A DNA stretch of 64,000 nucleotides from Phyllostachys edulis (GCA_036346405.1 CM070562.1:72559482-72623481); one strand, 5' to 3'. Numbered from the stretch's first letter, positions 23,505-37,503 are shown. The notes: a model not told the origin generated them from the letters alone. Numbers and translations: made by a program.

Positions 23505-23800
23505 GCAGCTGACTGGTATTACAAACTGGGAGTTTAAAGAGTTGGCCCGGTATGGTCAGAATTACTTGACTTAGGCATCAGATGTCGACATCGTACTTGG
23601 AGCCAAGAAGCTCTATGCTGTTATCGGACTTGGCACCTCGAAGGATGTTACTCCAACTGCTAAGGAAAATGACCAAGCACTTCATTTCCTCAAACACCGT
23701 CTCTGCCTAACGCTCAATAACGAGTATATGGACTGCACTGAAGAAGCGGTTCGAGAAGCTGAAGTACATCATTCTTCCTCGGGCAGAGCAGAAATAGAAC
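23505..23800 (+). pseudogene. Copia gag remnant
   Basis: Translation gives NWEFKELARYGQNYLT, a stop, then SDVDIVLGAKKLYAVIGLG and, further on, FLKHRLCLTLNNEYM. This matches the N-terminal pattern of copia gag proteins (a short 'FxELxxDGxNYxxW' block, then a helical region). At least one in-frame stop is visible and the zinc knuckle is not. Confidence 0.6.
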
Positions 23801-24481
23801 CGACCATGTTTTGCTGATAATTAATTTGCAAGCATTAGCGAATCAACTGTCCGACCACTTTAGTGATTTGAAGAGCGTGACCAAGTCGCACGTGCCTGCA
23901 TACAATGCACCGGAGAGGATTGAAATACCAAAGAAAATTAAAAGTATCTCTAATCCCGTCCACAGGCCTCAGAATAAAAGTACGAGAACTCCGGCCCCTC
24001 GAATCCCAAGTAACCGGGGACACCTGGCAAAAAAGAATAAGAAGGACTTGCCACAGCCGATCACTGAAGTTCCCCAGAACCAGAAGGGGGGCTAGTTGAG
24101 ACCTGACACCTGTATGGAACTTTCAGTAAAAGGCATACCTGATTTGAATATTCCCACGGAGGGAGACATCAGTATGGATGTGTGTGCACACGTCGGAGCT
24201 GAAAAACTAAAGGGACTTGCCCCCACAATTGGAAGCAGCGGTGAGTGAGTAGAAGTATTAGAAGAATCGCCCCTGAAGAAATAGCTATAAATTATGTGAT
24301 CACGGGAGAATCTATAAATAGGACAACAGGCAATGTCGATATTTATTTTGCAAAGAAAATTGCCACAATCATCGATCTTGATCTAGAGCCTGCATCGCTC
24401 GCTGAATGTAAGAAAAGATCAGATTGGAAAGATTGAAAGAAGGCAATAGAAGCATAATCATTATCTCCGAATAAAAGAGAG

Positions 24482-25990
24482 ATGTTTGGGCCTGTAAGCC
24501 GCACGCCTCCCCATGTGCACTCCGTAGGGTATAAGTGGGTATTTGTTCGAAATCGAAATAAAAATAATGAAGTTGTAAGACATAAAGCAAGGCTTGTTGC
24601 ACAGGGTTTCACTCAACGACCAGGAGTTGATTATGAAGAAACCTATTCTCTGATCATGGGCGAAACTACATTTAGATATTTAATCTCAATGGGAGTAAAC
24701 TTGAATTTAGAAATAAAATTGATGGATGTGGTAACTGCATACCTTTATGGAAACTTAGATTCAGACATTTATATGAAGGTACCTGAAGGTATCCCTGTCC
24801 CGAACCAAGATAGAGCAAATAGAAATCTGTACAGTGTGCAACTCAGAAAGTCACTATACTAACTGAAGCAATCAAGCAGAATGTGGTATAATCACCAAAG
24901 CAACTTTCTCTGCAAGAAAGGCTACACGAATAATGAAGATTGTCCCTGTGTATTTATACGACGATCTCATGATAGATTTTGTATAATCTTGGTATATGTA
25001 GATGATCTGAATATCATCGGGACCCTGGAAGATATTAAGAAAGCAAGCACTTACCTAGAGTCGAAGTTCGAAATAAAAGATTTAGGTAAAAACAAATAAT
25101 GCCTAGGCTTGCAACTTGAGCATGCCCTTGATGGGATTTTAGTATATCAGTCAACCTATACTCAGAAAAGTGTTAGAAAATTTGGTTTTGGAAAGGCATA
25201 TCGTTCGAAAGTACCAATGGTCGGAAGGTCCTTGCAGTAAGACAATGATCCGTACAGACCTAGAGAAGAGGGGGAGGAAGTCCTGGGACCGGAATTATCA
25301 TTCTTGAGTGTAGTAGGAGCACTCATGTATTTAGCAAACTGTACTAGATCGGACATTGCATTTGCCGTGAACCTATTAGCAAGGTATAGTGCAGAACCTT
25401 CCAAAAGGCATTGGCAAGGAATAAAGGACATTTTTCGATACCTCCAAGGAAGCAAACATCTTGGTTTGTTCTACAGAAAGAACCAATACCTAACTATGAC
25501 TGGCTATGCAGATGTCGGGCACCTGTCGGAACCGCATACAGTCAAGTCGCAAACAAGCTATGTATTCCTATGTGGTGGAACTACAATTTCATAGAAATCA
25601 TCTAAGCAAAGTCTTGTAACAACTTCGATGAACCACTCGAAAATCATAGCACTGTATGAAGCCTCGCGAGAATGTTTTGGCTTCAGCGGATGATTCACCA
25701 TATCCAGCAGTCGTGTGAACTGAATACCGCACAAACTCCCACTATTATCTATGAAGATAATGCAGCTTGTGTTGTACAAGTGCAGATGAGTTATGTGAAG
25801 AGTCAACTCACAAAACATATCAACCCCAAGTTCTTCTATGCTCATGAATTGCAAAAGATGGACGAAATTAAAGTACTGCATACTAAGTGATATGAAAATC
25901 TAGCAGATTTATTCACTAAGTCACTTCTAGTATCTAGTTTTGAAACGTGTATACGTGGAATTAGAATGATGAGACTTAGAGAAGTATAGA
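24482..25990 (+). pseudogene. Copia reverse transcriptase and RNase H, broken
   Basis: The frame from 24482 has YKWVFVRNRNKN, KARLVAQGFTQRPGVDYEET and MDVVTAYLYGNLDSDIYMKVP. A stop at about 24859 interrupts it. The next frame has the YVDD box (24995-25006). Later blocks are VVGALMYLANCTRSDIAFAV and LLARYSAEPSKRHW, then RNase H-like NHSKIIALYEASRECF. In-frame stops occur at several points. No integrase core lies between gag and reverse transcriptase, so the middle of the element is deleted. Confidence 0.8.
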
Positions 25991-27859
25991 ACTCATGGGG
26001 GAGAATCTTCACGAACTCATTATTGAAACTTGATCATGAAGATCGAGCTCCCAAAGAATAAATCCTGGAGATTAAATGGAATTGGGTGGATTGTACTCTT
26101 TTTCTCTTGACGAGTTTTCCTGAAGTTTCTCGACTAAGGTTTTTAATGTGGCAATTCGTGTAGCACAACTGAAAGTGTTTCATGTACTCTTTCTCTAAAT
26201 TTTTCCTACTAGGTTTTTATGGAGTTTTGATGAGACATGAACATGTCAGATGAGTGCCCAATGGGGACTGAGGCCGGTAGTCCTGGTCCACGATGGGTTC
26301 TTATCCATCCAGTAGCCTATATAAAGAAGTGGGGACCCCAACCATTATACTACAGTTTTACAGAAGAGCAATAAAAAAAAGTCAGAAGTCCTCTCATATC
26401 TCTGTGTTCAATCTACTATTCTGTTCTTGTGTTCTTGTGTTGTTCTTACGATTCTACGCTTGTCTATGAGGTAATCGCTCGGACTGGACTCGCCAATAAT
26501 GGTTACTCAACAATTTTGAGTAAAAATTGGCTACATGACTCTGCGATTTAGTGGCATTTGCTTCGTGATATCATTTTTTTTTTGTCTTTTCTAAAACACA
26601 TTGCACTTTATGTCTCTTTGTGATGAACATTCTATCTATTAAAATATAATATCCGGATGATTAGGGGAGAGAAATAATCTAAAATAACCTATGTGCCCTT
26701 ATCATTATCCTTCTCCTTCCTTCCACCCCCACGCCCTGGTTGAGCAAGAGGCGAAGCAGCGAGAGGAGGTGGGGCTAGGGTGAAGGGCGATGACGAACTG
26801 TAGTGTCTTGAGTGTGCATGAGCATGAGGGCATCACGTGGAGTACATCAGTGCGTGGAGCTCTGCCAGAGGTGGATAGCAATGATGACACAATGAGGAGG
26901 TACAATGGCGTGGCGGACTCATGGCGACGATAGTGAGGAGGTCTTCTGACAACGGAGATACATGCATGAGGCAAAACATGGAGCAAGTAAGAAGGTGGTT
27001 GTGGCCGCTTGGGTAGAAACTAACCGACAACAATGAATTTTATGGTGGCAGTGTTGTGGAGAAGTCAAAGAAGACGACGAAATTCCAGCGGGATGTTGCA
27101 TGATTCCCAAAATTTTATTCAGAGGAAATGATCAAGAGGACAGGGAACACGATATGACGCTGTTGGTTTCAATAGAGATTCACCAAGGCGATAGGAATGT
27201 GGCGGCATGTGGCGATAGGACCCGAGGAAGAAGGTGACAGCTGTCCTCAGGGCGTACACCATGCGTCGGCAACCATCCATCGCGCACGGCCTCTCAATGT
27301 TGACATTATAGGAGGTGTCCTCATCGTCAACGAGCTAGCCATCCTCCACTTGCCTCGGAGAAACCGTAGCCATAGAAACATCAGCCCCTACTGCCACGCC
27401 AGTGTTGGCATTGTCCGATGCCTCCTCCGGTTCTCCCTCGACGCTGAAGTAGTAGTCGATGATGTTGTCGGCATAGTCGGTCATCTAACTAAAGAAGTGG
27501 TGCATGTGGAGTGCGGCTTGCGCGCCGAAGACGGCTCGACGATCAGGGAGCTCGGTGAACAAGCGTAGGAGTCGATAGGGAGAGTTCCTTCTGTAACATC
27601 CCAATTTTCTGAGCCTTTTTGAAATTTTCAAAATAAAAAGAACCATTTGGTTTTGATGAGAGTTCTAAAGCTTAACTTGATATTTCAGAATTAAAGGTGT
27701 TTAAGATGACTAAATCAAACTTCAACTAATCCAAAGTTGGTTTCTTTCGAGTTCGTTGGAGTTCTTTGGTGTTGGTTTTCCCTTTCTCTGTTCGCTCCGT
27801 GTCCCCCTCGGCCCAGCTCTTTCTTCCTTAGCCTTCCCTTTTGTTTGGACCTCTCCCTC

Positions 27860-28470
27860 TATCTAGACCTCTCTTTTGGTTTAGACCTCCCTCGTTTGAA
27901 TCTGAGGGTCCAGACCTCCCTTCGTTTGGATCTGAGGGTCTAGACCTCCCTTCCGTCCAGACCTCCCTTTTGGTCTAGACCTCCTTTTCGTTTGGACCTC
28001 CCTCTCGGTCCAGACCTCCCCCTCTTTTTGTCGTTTTGCCGCTACCTCCCCTTAGGCCGTGACCTCCTCCTCTTTTTGTCATTTCATTTTGCTGCGACCT
28101 CCCCCTCCTTTTGTCGTTTTGCCGCGACCTCCCCCCTTTTTGTCCTTTAGTCACGACATCCCCTTGGGTCACGACCTCCCCTTTTGTCCTTTAGTCGCGA
28201 CCTCTCTTTGGGTCACGACCTCCCCTTGGGACGCGACCACGCTCTTGATCTCTTTGCAAAGACCACCCTCTTAGACTTTTTGCAAAGACCACCCTCCTGG
28301 GCCGCGACCTCCTCTTTGATCGTGACCTCCCCTTTGACTGCGACCTCTCCTTTGACCCCGCGACCTCCCTCTGTGGCCGCGACCTCCCCTTGGTCACGTG
28401 CACCCCTTGGCCACGTGTGCCATTTGGGTCACGACCTCCCCTTTGTTTTGACCACCCTTTTAAGTGTTGA
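27860..28470 (+). repeat. GACCTCC heptamer array in LTR A
   Basis: GACCTCC or close variants (GACCTCTC, GACCACCC) recur every 10-30 bases, commonly as CGCGACCTCCCCTTTG or TTTGGTCTAGACCTCCC. The array is C-rich on the plus strand and has no reading-frame logic. Confidence 0.8.
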
Positions 28471-30821
28471 CTAGCCCCACTTGTCAGCCTTGCCCACCTT
28501 TTTCTCCTGCTCATCGCGGCGCTGCTCTCGCCGGAGACCTCGCCACTCTCACCATAGACCTCGCGCATTAAATGCCGTTGTATCGCATTAAATGATGTCG
28601 CCTCCGCAGTACCCGTTGTCCCCGGGCAGCTCTCTGCGCACGCCTGTCCCATGATCTGTCCTGTCGCCACCTACCCTTGATCTCATGTGCTTCAGAGTTT
28701 CTCAGCTGCTCTTCCCGTCCTCCTCGGCTATAAAAGCCTGAGCAGCCATCTTTTATCTCCTTTAGCCTTCCCCAATTTTTCGCACGTCTAGATTCCGGCT
28801 TCGCGGAAGAGTTCTTGGACCTGGCGACCTCTACCGAAGAATCCCAGCTCTTCATCAAAGGCAAGTCGTAGACCTTTGATCATATCGAACCCAATTTGCA
28901 AAATTACTTTGTTTATATCAACATGCATGGCTATTTGTATAAAAATGGTTTGGAAATTAACTAAACACCTTCTCGTCAGTATGACTCCTTGAATACTTGT
29001 GTCCGACATGTTGACATGTACCTTTGGACACCTTAGGTTGGGTATTCGTAGTTGGACATCTTATTGTGATAACCAACAAAGGTGCGTATATTGCTTAAAC
29101 CTGCTGTTGTTATGCGACGTCTCTCGATCACATGATACAATGTTGTTAAACTTGACTTAATGATATATGGAATTGTGGCGTGGCCACTGTTGTTAAAAGA
29201 TGTTGTGCCATGACTGTGAGGACCACTCTCGGATATACAGGGAGAATGCTCCCAGGGAGCACTTTGAGGTCCGGAAGGACCATAAATATATATTTTTTGC
29301 AACCGGTACTACCGCAAGGATGTCTGTTAGTACCGCGCGGCATACCCTGAGAGGAGGTCCGCCAGGACCTCCTAGGAGATCCAAAGACCTCCTGGAGGTT
29401 CGGCCTCTGTGTACTGAGCTAGTCCCAGGAGAACCGATGCTAGCTCACACAGAACACTTAGGTATAATCACAAGCACAAGGCCAAACAATAGATGAAGTA
29501 GACAAATTAAACCTTGCATTAAACAAGACCTTATGGTCAAAACTTGCTTACAGAAGTTTGCCAACTTGGACTTACAAAACCGACAAAAGGAGAACCTAAA
29601 TAGCAGAAACACAAAACACTTCCAAGCCATCCGGCAAGCCCACAGGCTGTCGAGTGGAGGACGTCCTAGGCAGCCGGGTCGTTAAAGAACTCCTCCTCGA
29701 ACAGGTCTGAGCATCCCTGCACTTGTTCAACTTCGACCACTGCTTTAACACAAGGCTTAAAGCCATGAGTACTCTGAATGTACTAAGCAAATCGCAGGGA
29801 ACAATTATGCAAATAATATTCATACATGGGCTTAACAATGAGAGTTGTAGGGTTAGTTGCAAAAAGCAAAGTTTGACAGTAAATAACAAGTATAGATTGA
29901 AGAGCTCAATTTGAAACAATAATACATAAGTACATTTGTTTGAAAAGAGAGGGAGTGAGCACCAACTCACTTCCCAAGCCACTTGGGGGAGGTCTAGACG
30001 CACCCACGACTAGACCTCTCCCAAGACCACTCTGGAGTACCCACTCTAGAGCTCCCAAGACCACTTGGGGAGGTCTAGTCACACCCACGACCAGGACCTC
30101 TCCCAAGACCTCTCTGGAGCACCAACTCTAGAGTTCCCAAAGACCTCCCTAGGGCTCCAAGATCTCCTCTAAGCACCCACCGATGACATCACAAGCACTC
30201 GAAGCCACCCAGAATACTTGCAGACGTCCCAGCCAGCCATGGAACACAAATTTGAGAAGTCTACCCCTTGCACCATTTTCACTGGGCATGTCTATGACCA
30301 AGGACTTGGCTATTCGAATAGATTGATACTCTGCAGAGGTGTACAACTTTACCCACAATTCACGACCTCTCTAGCGGGGCGGGTTCCCGTCGGAACCCTT
30401 GCTCACTTCCGAAGGTGGCTTGATCTAGAGAGCGCGACAAGGCCTTTTACAAAGCTTTGATTTGGCTTGAGCGCCCACTAAGGTTTACGCTTCGGTTGGG
30501 CAAGCAACCCCACCGGATTCGTGCCCCTCTTGCGCCAAATAATCAAGACGCTCCACCACAATGTAACCAAGCCATCTCAATGCTAATTATTTGGCACAGA
30601 CCACCCCCATAAAGTGATCTTGTAGTTGCACTAAAAGGCCCAAATCAACAGAACACAAAGTTAAGTCCTTAGTTGCTGCTCAGGCAAGGCTTCCACATCT
30701 CAGTGTGCGAAGAACACCCCCTTTACTGCACGATCACTTGCCCGAGCAAGAAAACATTTTGGGTTCACCTAGCCAAAGACCTCCCTGGTCCTGGCACACA
30801 AGATTTTAACAAAGTGGCCTC

Positions 30822-33800
30822 TGTAACATCCCAAATGTATAATTATGGTTAATCAAGTATAATTATATGTGTAGAAATTAAAACTTTTTCTCACATCTTG
30901 AAAAACCCTAAAATCTTATGTAATTCTTGTCCAAGAGTTGTGTAATCCAAAAACACAAAGCTCTTGTTGACCAAAAATCAAATTCCTTTTTCCAAATATC
31001 TTAAATCTTGTGCCAAACATTTGGAATATATTTTCCTTGGTCCCAAAACTGATATGGGACCCTCTCAAAAATATCATGAGTTATAACACTTGTTGATAAT
31101 TTTGGAGGCAAAACAATCCTTTAAGCAACCTTCATGAATTTCCTGAGAAAAATGCATTGCATAATAACCTCTGGAAATTTTATGCAAGGTTGATCTCATT
31201 ATCAACAAGCTCCAGCTAAAATTTCATTAAATTTGGAGTTCATTTGCTATCTCAAATAATTACTGCTAAGTTTCAAATGTAAAACTAAATTTTAAAGCCT
31301 ACACTGTTCCTTGGGCTAGCCATATTCAAAGATGGTCCAGCCCAACCATGTCTGCACCTCACAGACCTCATCTCCACCTTGATCAGTCGCAGTTGGATTT
31401 ACATCCAACACCACGACCTCCTCCATGATCAATACCGCAAGGACCTCCCCACCTCATGAGGTCAGAACTGTTGGATCAAAGATCCATGGTCATGACCTCC
31501 CTGTGTGTTAAACCTCAAAGACCTCCTCGATTTGTTAAACCATCGTGGCGAGGTCATCCCACTAACCAAGGTCGTGGCCGTTGGATCAAATCCAACACCA
31601 CGACCTCCTCCTCAACATACTCGACAGGTCCTCCCACTGCGTGAGGTCACACCCTTGGATCCAAGATCCATGGCCCTCGACCTCCTCCTCTCAACCTAAA
31701 CTAAACAAACCTCCCACCTAACCAAGGTCGTGGCCGTTGGATCGATCCAACACTCACGACCTCCCGTCTATCAAGCACTCACAACCTCCCCATCTTTTGT
31801 TGTGCACGTTAGATTAAAATCTACTACCACGACCTCCTTTTTGTCTCATGCGCACCAGACCTCCCCAACGCACGTGAGATCGTAGCCCTTAGATCTAAAT
31901 CTAAAGGCCATGACCTCCCTTGTGCGTTGCGCAAGCTCAGACCTCCACCTCCTTTGATCGAACCCTTAGATCTAAATCTAACGGTCCTGACCTCCCTTGC
32001 CTGTTGCGCATCATATCAGACCTCCCCGGTCATTGTGTGCCCTTGGATCTAAATCCAGAGGCCATGACCTCCCTCATGTCCTTTTGATCGCGTGCGGTTA
32101 AGTCCTCACCGGAGGTCCGCTTGCTTGGATGGAGATCAACGCTTTGGACCTCTGTCCCTTTTCCTCACGTGCGTTTTGACATTAAAAATCGGAGGGCCAC
32201 GACCTCCCCATCCTTGATCGTGTGGTGGGACCTCCTCCCAACCACTTAAAACATAACGGTTCAAAAATTGATCCGATGGTTAGGACCTCTCCCGTGTCTT
32301 ATCCAACGGTCACCAAGACCTCCCTGTTCTTCTCCTTCCTCTGGCGCGCGCGTGCTCTCGGCGGTGGAGTTAATCGCGCCAGCCTCTGTGCACCTTCTTG
32401 ACTCTTTGTCGACTCGCATTTAATGCAGTCGGCCTGACCCTACCCCTTTGTCAACTTTATGTCATGTCCACCCCATGGACCAACCCGTGGGCTAAGCTCA
32501 CCATGGAGCTTAGCCCCACTCATAACCTTCACCTCGGGCTATAAGGGTCCACTCGAGCTCCCGTTGGCTTCCTTTGCACACTTGGAGCTGTCATACCGGT
32601 GTTTGGTGAGCTCCTAACTCACTTACCTCCTCTCTAGTGGTCGCCATTGTTGAAGTCCTTGGAACTCCTCGGTGACTCAAGGGTTCGGTGGCTCCTTCTT
32701 CAACCCTTGCTCGCTTTGTGCTCCCCAAACCTCTGGAATAACCCTAACTTATTTTGTTTGGGCATTTTTCAGAGGTGGACAAAGCCGAGCTTGAGCTGGT
32801 GCCGTGAGTCGCGAGCTTCATTGTCTTCCCCAACTCCGGTCATCACCTCCACGACCTCCCGGCACCTTAGGACCTCCGGTACCTCCTGTTAGTCCTTTAG
32901 TTCTTTGCACCCGCTGAATGCATGTTGCGGAGCTTAAGTTTTGGCACAGCTTGAATGTCGCGCGAGCTCCCTTTTTGCATTTTGTCGTTTGGCAGTATCT
33001 ACCTTCGTTGTCCTCTCGGCTCACGGGCGTTCAAAACCGTCGCCGCCGTTGAGAGGAGGTCCTTTGGGTGCGCATGGTTATTGCGGACCAATCGGTACCA
33101 TTGGATCTCGCCGGCGAGGTCTACATCGCCGCGATGACCACATCTTCTTCGGGTTTTGTCCGGACACAACGGCGGCGTCGTTGTCGTTTTAGGACAAAAA
33201 TCCTCCATATTTAATGCGCTAATCATTGCTCCCATCATTGTAATCAATGGGCGTCTTAATCGCCTTAAATCCACCCTTTAATGCGTGCATTTAAGACCTC
33301 CGCGCGGACCTCCTTGATGTCCGGTAGCGCATTTATTTATGTCCAGCGCGTGCTTGCGAGTTAAAGCGCTGGTGCAGGGCGTCCGGACCTCCTCCGAGAG
33401 ATCTGGAGCGTCCAAGACCTCCCTTGCGAAATCGTGGCCGTCCTGACCTCCTGGAGGTCTGTGGACGTTAGGACCTCCGTTTAGGACCTCTCCATAGCCA
33501 TCTCGGCTGTTCATGACCTCCCGGGTAGATCTTGACCGTCAAGGTCCTCCTCGACGATCTGGACCATCAAGGACCTCCTTGGAACATCTGGACCGTCCAG
33601 ACCTCCCCGTGAAGGTCCTCGACGATGTAGATTTTCCTCGGGGAGATCTTGATAGTTTGGACCTTCCTTTGGAAGATCTCAACCGCTTGAGGACCTCCCT
33701 TTAGATCGGGTCCGCTTCAGGACCTCCTTTCCATGTTGTGGTCCGTTGGATTTCGATCTCACGGCCACGACCTCCCCTCACCTCGCGCATGTGAGTTGCT

Positions 33801-36275
33801 AAGAGGTCCAGACCTCTGGACTTCACGTGCTTGGCGTGTGTGATGTTCTCTGGGAGGTCTTGAGCCGTTGGATCTGAGATCGTGGCTCACGTCCTCCCAT
33901 ACCCTTGTGAGTTTTAGAAATTCGGTGAGGTCTTAGTTAAACCTGAAATAAGGTATAGACTTTAGAATTTCATATCTTCTTCGTTTTGAATCCTTTTGAG
34001 GTCATTCAACTTGTGTTAGCTCTGTCTTGAACTTGACTTTAATCCAAAAATGATTGAAAGTTGAATTTAGCTCTAGAGCACAGTTTGCCATTAGGTTTAA
34101 AACTCACTTTAAATATACACTCAAAAACAATACTTAACTTGTAAAAGGTATAACTAATGCTCTATAGTTTATTTTTGGGTGAGACCAACTTTGTTGGTTT
34201 CCTCCATTAGTGGTCTCACTGTGAAAATTAGTTTTGAGCATGTTGTTTGTTAGGAAAATGAGGACTTGTGCATTATAATTTTGTTCAAGTTCTTGTTTTT
34301 GAAAAATTATAGAAAGTGCAATATAGCTCCAAATGAGGTGAACTCAATTGTGTTATTCATCTCATGAGGTGCTGGTTTTACAGTAAAAATTTCAGCTTCA
34401 CTTCTATTCTAGAAAATTTTGTGATGAACAGTAACATATTTCTAATTAATAGGTCGCGAGAATTGATTTCATCATATCTTTTGCATTAAGAATCCAAATC
34501 AATTGGTTCTTGTTGCTAAATTCATGATAAATCATTGTCTTGCTGCTGTAAAATTTTCATAGCTTTGGAGAAGTTTCTCTGTTGCGTCTTTTTGGTTTTT
34601 CGTCGTTCTTATCGGTTCTTTCTCGCTTTTCCGTTAGGTTTCGACATTTGTGGTGATCCCGAGAGTGACCCTCTGCCACAACTTGGCCAGCAACAACAAG
34701 GCAAGCAGTTTGATCATTTCCATCATTGTCCCATTACTTTAAAGCTTAATATATCGTTTTACTTCTATGTATGCATGCTACTTTGTGTTAAATGTCGCTA
34801 GCAAGCCTATAGTTGCATAATCTGTAGGAATTGTTCATCCTCTACTACCATGAGCCTAGGTTATTTGCTGTGGTGGGAGCTCGTTGGATGAGCTCTTATC
34901 ATTAGTAGTTTCGATTTAAATTGCTTAGACATGCTTAGTTATCGGTAGAAATGGGCGATCATCGACTTAGTCGATGGTCTTGATCACTCAAAGCGATTAT
35001 TACTCTTATATGTCCAAAGACTTGTGCTTTGATTAATTGTAAAATCAAAAACTGAAAATAAAAGATTGATTTAGACTTGGGCATATTGGATGGATGGCGT
35101 GGTTTTGGATGTGGTGGTATGCACGGGTCCCTAAGGACCGAGTACTTGGGTCACTAAGCCAGCGATTTCACAGACTAACCACACGAGGGCATATGGAACC
35201 CTCTTGACTAAGTACTTTGGGCGGTGTTAATTGGGGTCGCTTGGTTGGTGTGTTTTAAAGATAAAATGTGTGTGTGATGTGGGAGGAGCATTAGCTTCCT
35301 GAAGGTTGTGTGATGTCTCCTTCTCCCGTGGGTTGTGCGACTTCGAATTAGCATTGTCCATTGAACTGTCTCGTAGGACTTAGCCGTGCAAGCATACCTA
35401 TGGTAGTGTGCCTAAAGGAAAGGCGGTCGGCGTGTGGGTACAGTGGTACACCCCGCAGGATAAAACTATTCAATAGCCTCGTCCTAGGTTATGGACATGC
35501 TTGGTAAGGTCGTTCAAGACTAGACTACAACCTTTAATTAAAACTTGACATGGTTGGTATGAGCAGGGAGTTCATGCTATTGTTGTGGTGACTTGGGTTA
35601 GTCACTTCGAGATTGTTCTTGTTGTTGTTACTATGTTATTATCTCGTTGTTACTTCAACATTTAAAAATGCTTTGCCAAATTGCCTTCAATCTATTATGT
35701 TATTGCAAATAAATGTTGCTTTATGCTAAAATGAGTCCAAAGCCTCATCCACTTAAATAAAGCTTGCATGTAGTTATTTATAGTTACTGTTATCTCACAC
35801 GTAAGTCTTGCGGAGTACTTTATGTACTCATCCGTAAAATGGTTGTGGCAATTTTGTGGCTTTTGTTGCGAGAGGAAGAAGGAGAGCTCCAAGAGCCTCT
35901 CTTTTGTGCTACGTGTTGCGTTTATTCGACGACTAGGTTGGCGGTCCCGAGATGCCTAGGGGTTAAGGCACACTTGATTGGCTTTGTGTTATAGCCATCT
36001 TTATGGCACTTTTGCTTCATTGTTATCTTTTGTAATTGTTGCTATTTGGCCTAAGGGCCTCTCTTTTGTAATAGCTTTTCCTTATTAATGTTAACTTCTG
36101 GTTTGTTGTTTATGTTCTATGTGTTGTATGGAATTGATACATTCTTTTGGTGTGAGGTATGTATACTGCATCCTGGGGAGTATACATCTCTCGAGACCGG
36201 GTTTATTTGGTTGATAATACTAGGGTCATTTGGATGACTAAGTATTATGAGCCTAATAAACGTCGGGGTCTCACA
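30822..36275 (+). mobile_element. Inner solo LTR 'C', 5.45 kb, inside B
   Basis: Starts TGTAACATCCCAAATG and ends CGTCGGGGTCTCACA, flanked by GCCTC on both sides (30817-30821 and 36276-36280). It contains one copy only of the family end motif (GCGGAGTACTTTATGTACTC, 35811-35830) and no internal TG..CA boundary. This suggests a single very long LTR of the kind known from LARD-type grass elements, not a complete element. Positions 31385-33900 are filled with hairpin-plus-GACCTCC repeats; 33900-36275 is unique LTR sequence. Confidence 0.85.
31385..33900 (+). repeat. Hairpin-plus-GACCTCC repeat array in LTR C
   Basis: Units of about 50-75 bases combine an imperfect palindrome such as CCTTAGATCTAAATCTAAAG or CGTTGGATCGATCCAACA with CA(C/T)GACCTCC. 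They recur from about 31385 to beyond 33700 with variation in the palindrome core. The equivalent in LTR B is AACGGTTAAGATCTCC / GGTCAGATCTAAC. Confidence 0.75.
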
Positions 36276-37503
36276 GCCTCGCACCACAATCAACACAACT
36301 ACGCTATCCCACCATAGTTGCTCAACAGTGGTACCAACCACAGATTACATAGTTCCATTAGTTAAGTTATTAGAGAAGAAACATAACTCCCAAGACCCCC
36401 GGTTCTAAGAGCAAGACTAAGCATAAACATACAGTCCCATGTTGGCAATACCAAACAATACCAACTAAAATACCCAACCTAAGGCGTCCAAGAGGAACAT
36501 GTCAACATGTCGAATACAATTGTCCAAAGAGGCATATTGTCAAGTAGGAAAATATCTACTGCCCAAACCATTTCTTATAAAAATAGCCATGCATGGTTAA
36601 GCAAAACAAAATACATTTGAAAAGCTAGGCTCAATATGATCAAAGGTCTGTAACTTGCCTTCGTTGAGCAGTGGTGAGCCTTCAAAAGGAACTGCAGGGT
36701 CCAAGAACTCCTCCTCACACTCGGGATCTACACGTTCGCCAAAGAACCAAATAAGCAAACCAGCTCCAAGCAAAGAACTTAAAAGAAGACTTAAAAAGAG
36801 CTTAAACAAACTTAGACAAAAACCAAGAAGCAAGAGGTCCTGGCTGAGAGGGGAGGTCTAACCCGAAAGAGGGTGGTCCTTGCAAAGGGATCTGCATGAA
36901 CCAACAGAGAGGCCTTCTTGGCGATGAAGAGGTGATGGATTAGCTTCAAAGAACTCCTTGGTGAGGTCTCGAGCAAGGAGAACACCAAACGGGAGCAAGG
37001 AGGTTGGAAATGAGCAAAAAGGTGACAAAGGGAGGCATGCCCAGGCTATTTATAGCCAGAGCTAGTGGAGAAACCACAAGGGGCTTGAGCAAAACGTGAC
37101 ACAGATCGGTGGTGGATAGGACAATGTTAGGTCAGGGTAGGTCATCAAAAGAATAAAACAAAGTACCCTAGATGTGACTGCATTTAATGTGATACAACAG
37201 TCATTAAATGCGCACAAAGTTTTGAGGCAGAAGAATTGGGAAAAGTGAGCAAGGCTGACAAGTGGGGCCAGTCAAACTCAAGAGAACAGATCAGTCAAAG
37301 GGTTGGTCTCAGCCGCAAGGGAGGTCTTTGCAAAAGACCAAGGGTCCTGACCTCTAAAGGGAGGTCCTAACGGTCGGATCAAATCGAGGGGAGGTCCTGA
37401 CGGTCAGATCAAATCAAGGGGAGGTCCTAAGGACAGGAGGTCCAAAAGACACACAACGGAGAGGTCTTATGGACAAGAGGTCCAAAAGGCAAAGGGAGGT
37501 CCT

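Larger units (their letters stand above)
21652..26512 (+). mobile_element. Ty1/copia retrotransposon with both LTRs, internally deleted
   Basis: The 5' LTR (about 21652-21894) and 3' LTR (26269-26512) share TAGTCCTGGTCCA/CAGTCCTGGTCCA, CCTATATAAAGAAG, ACGATTCTACGCTTGTCTA and CTCGGACTGGACTCGCCA, ending ..GGTTAC(C/T)CAACA. Each LTR has a TATATAAAG TATA box. CGTTATCAGTACGAC follows the 5' LTR in the primer-binding-site position, and AATGGGGAC precedes the 3' LTR as polypurine tract. The LTRs differ at many positions, so the element is old. No 5-bp target duplication is evident. It lies about 0.9 kb upstream of the LRR promoter. Confidence 0.85.

Noticed and set aside
30822..36275. Interpretation of LTR C as a complete LTR retrotransposon
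   Set aside because: Only one copy of the TGTAACATCCC start, one end motif and one GGGGTCTCACA end. No primer-binding site, polypurine tract or pol domain.
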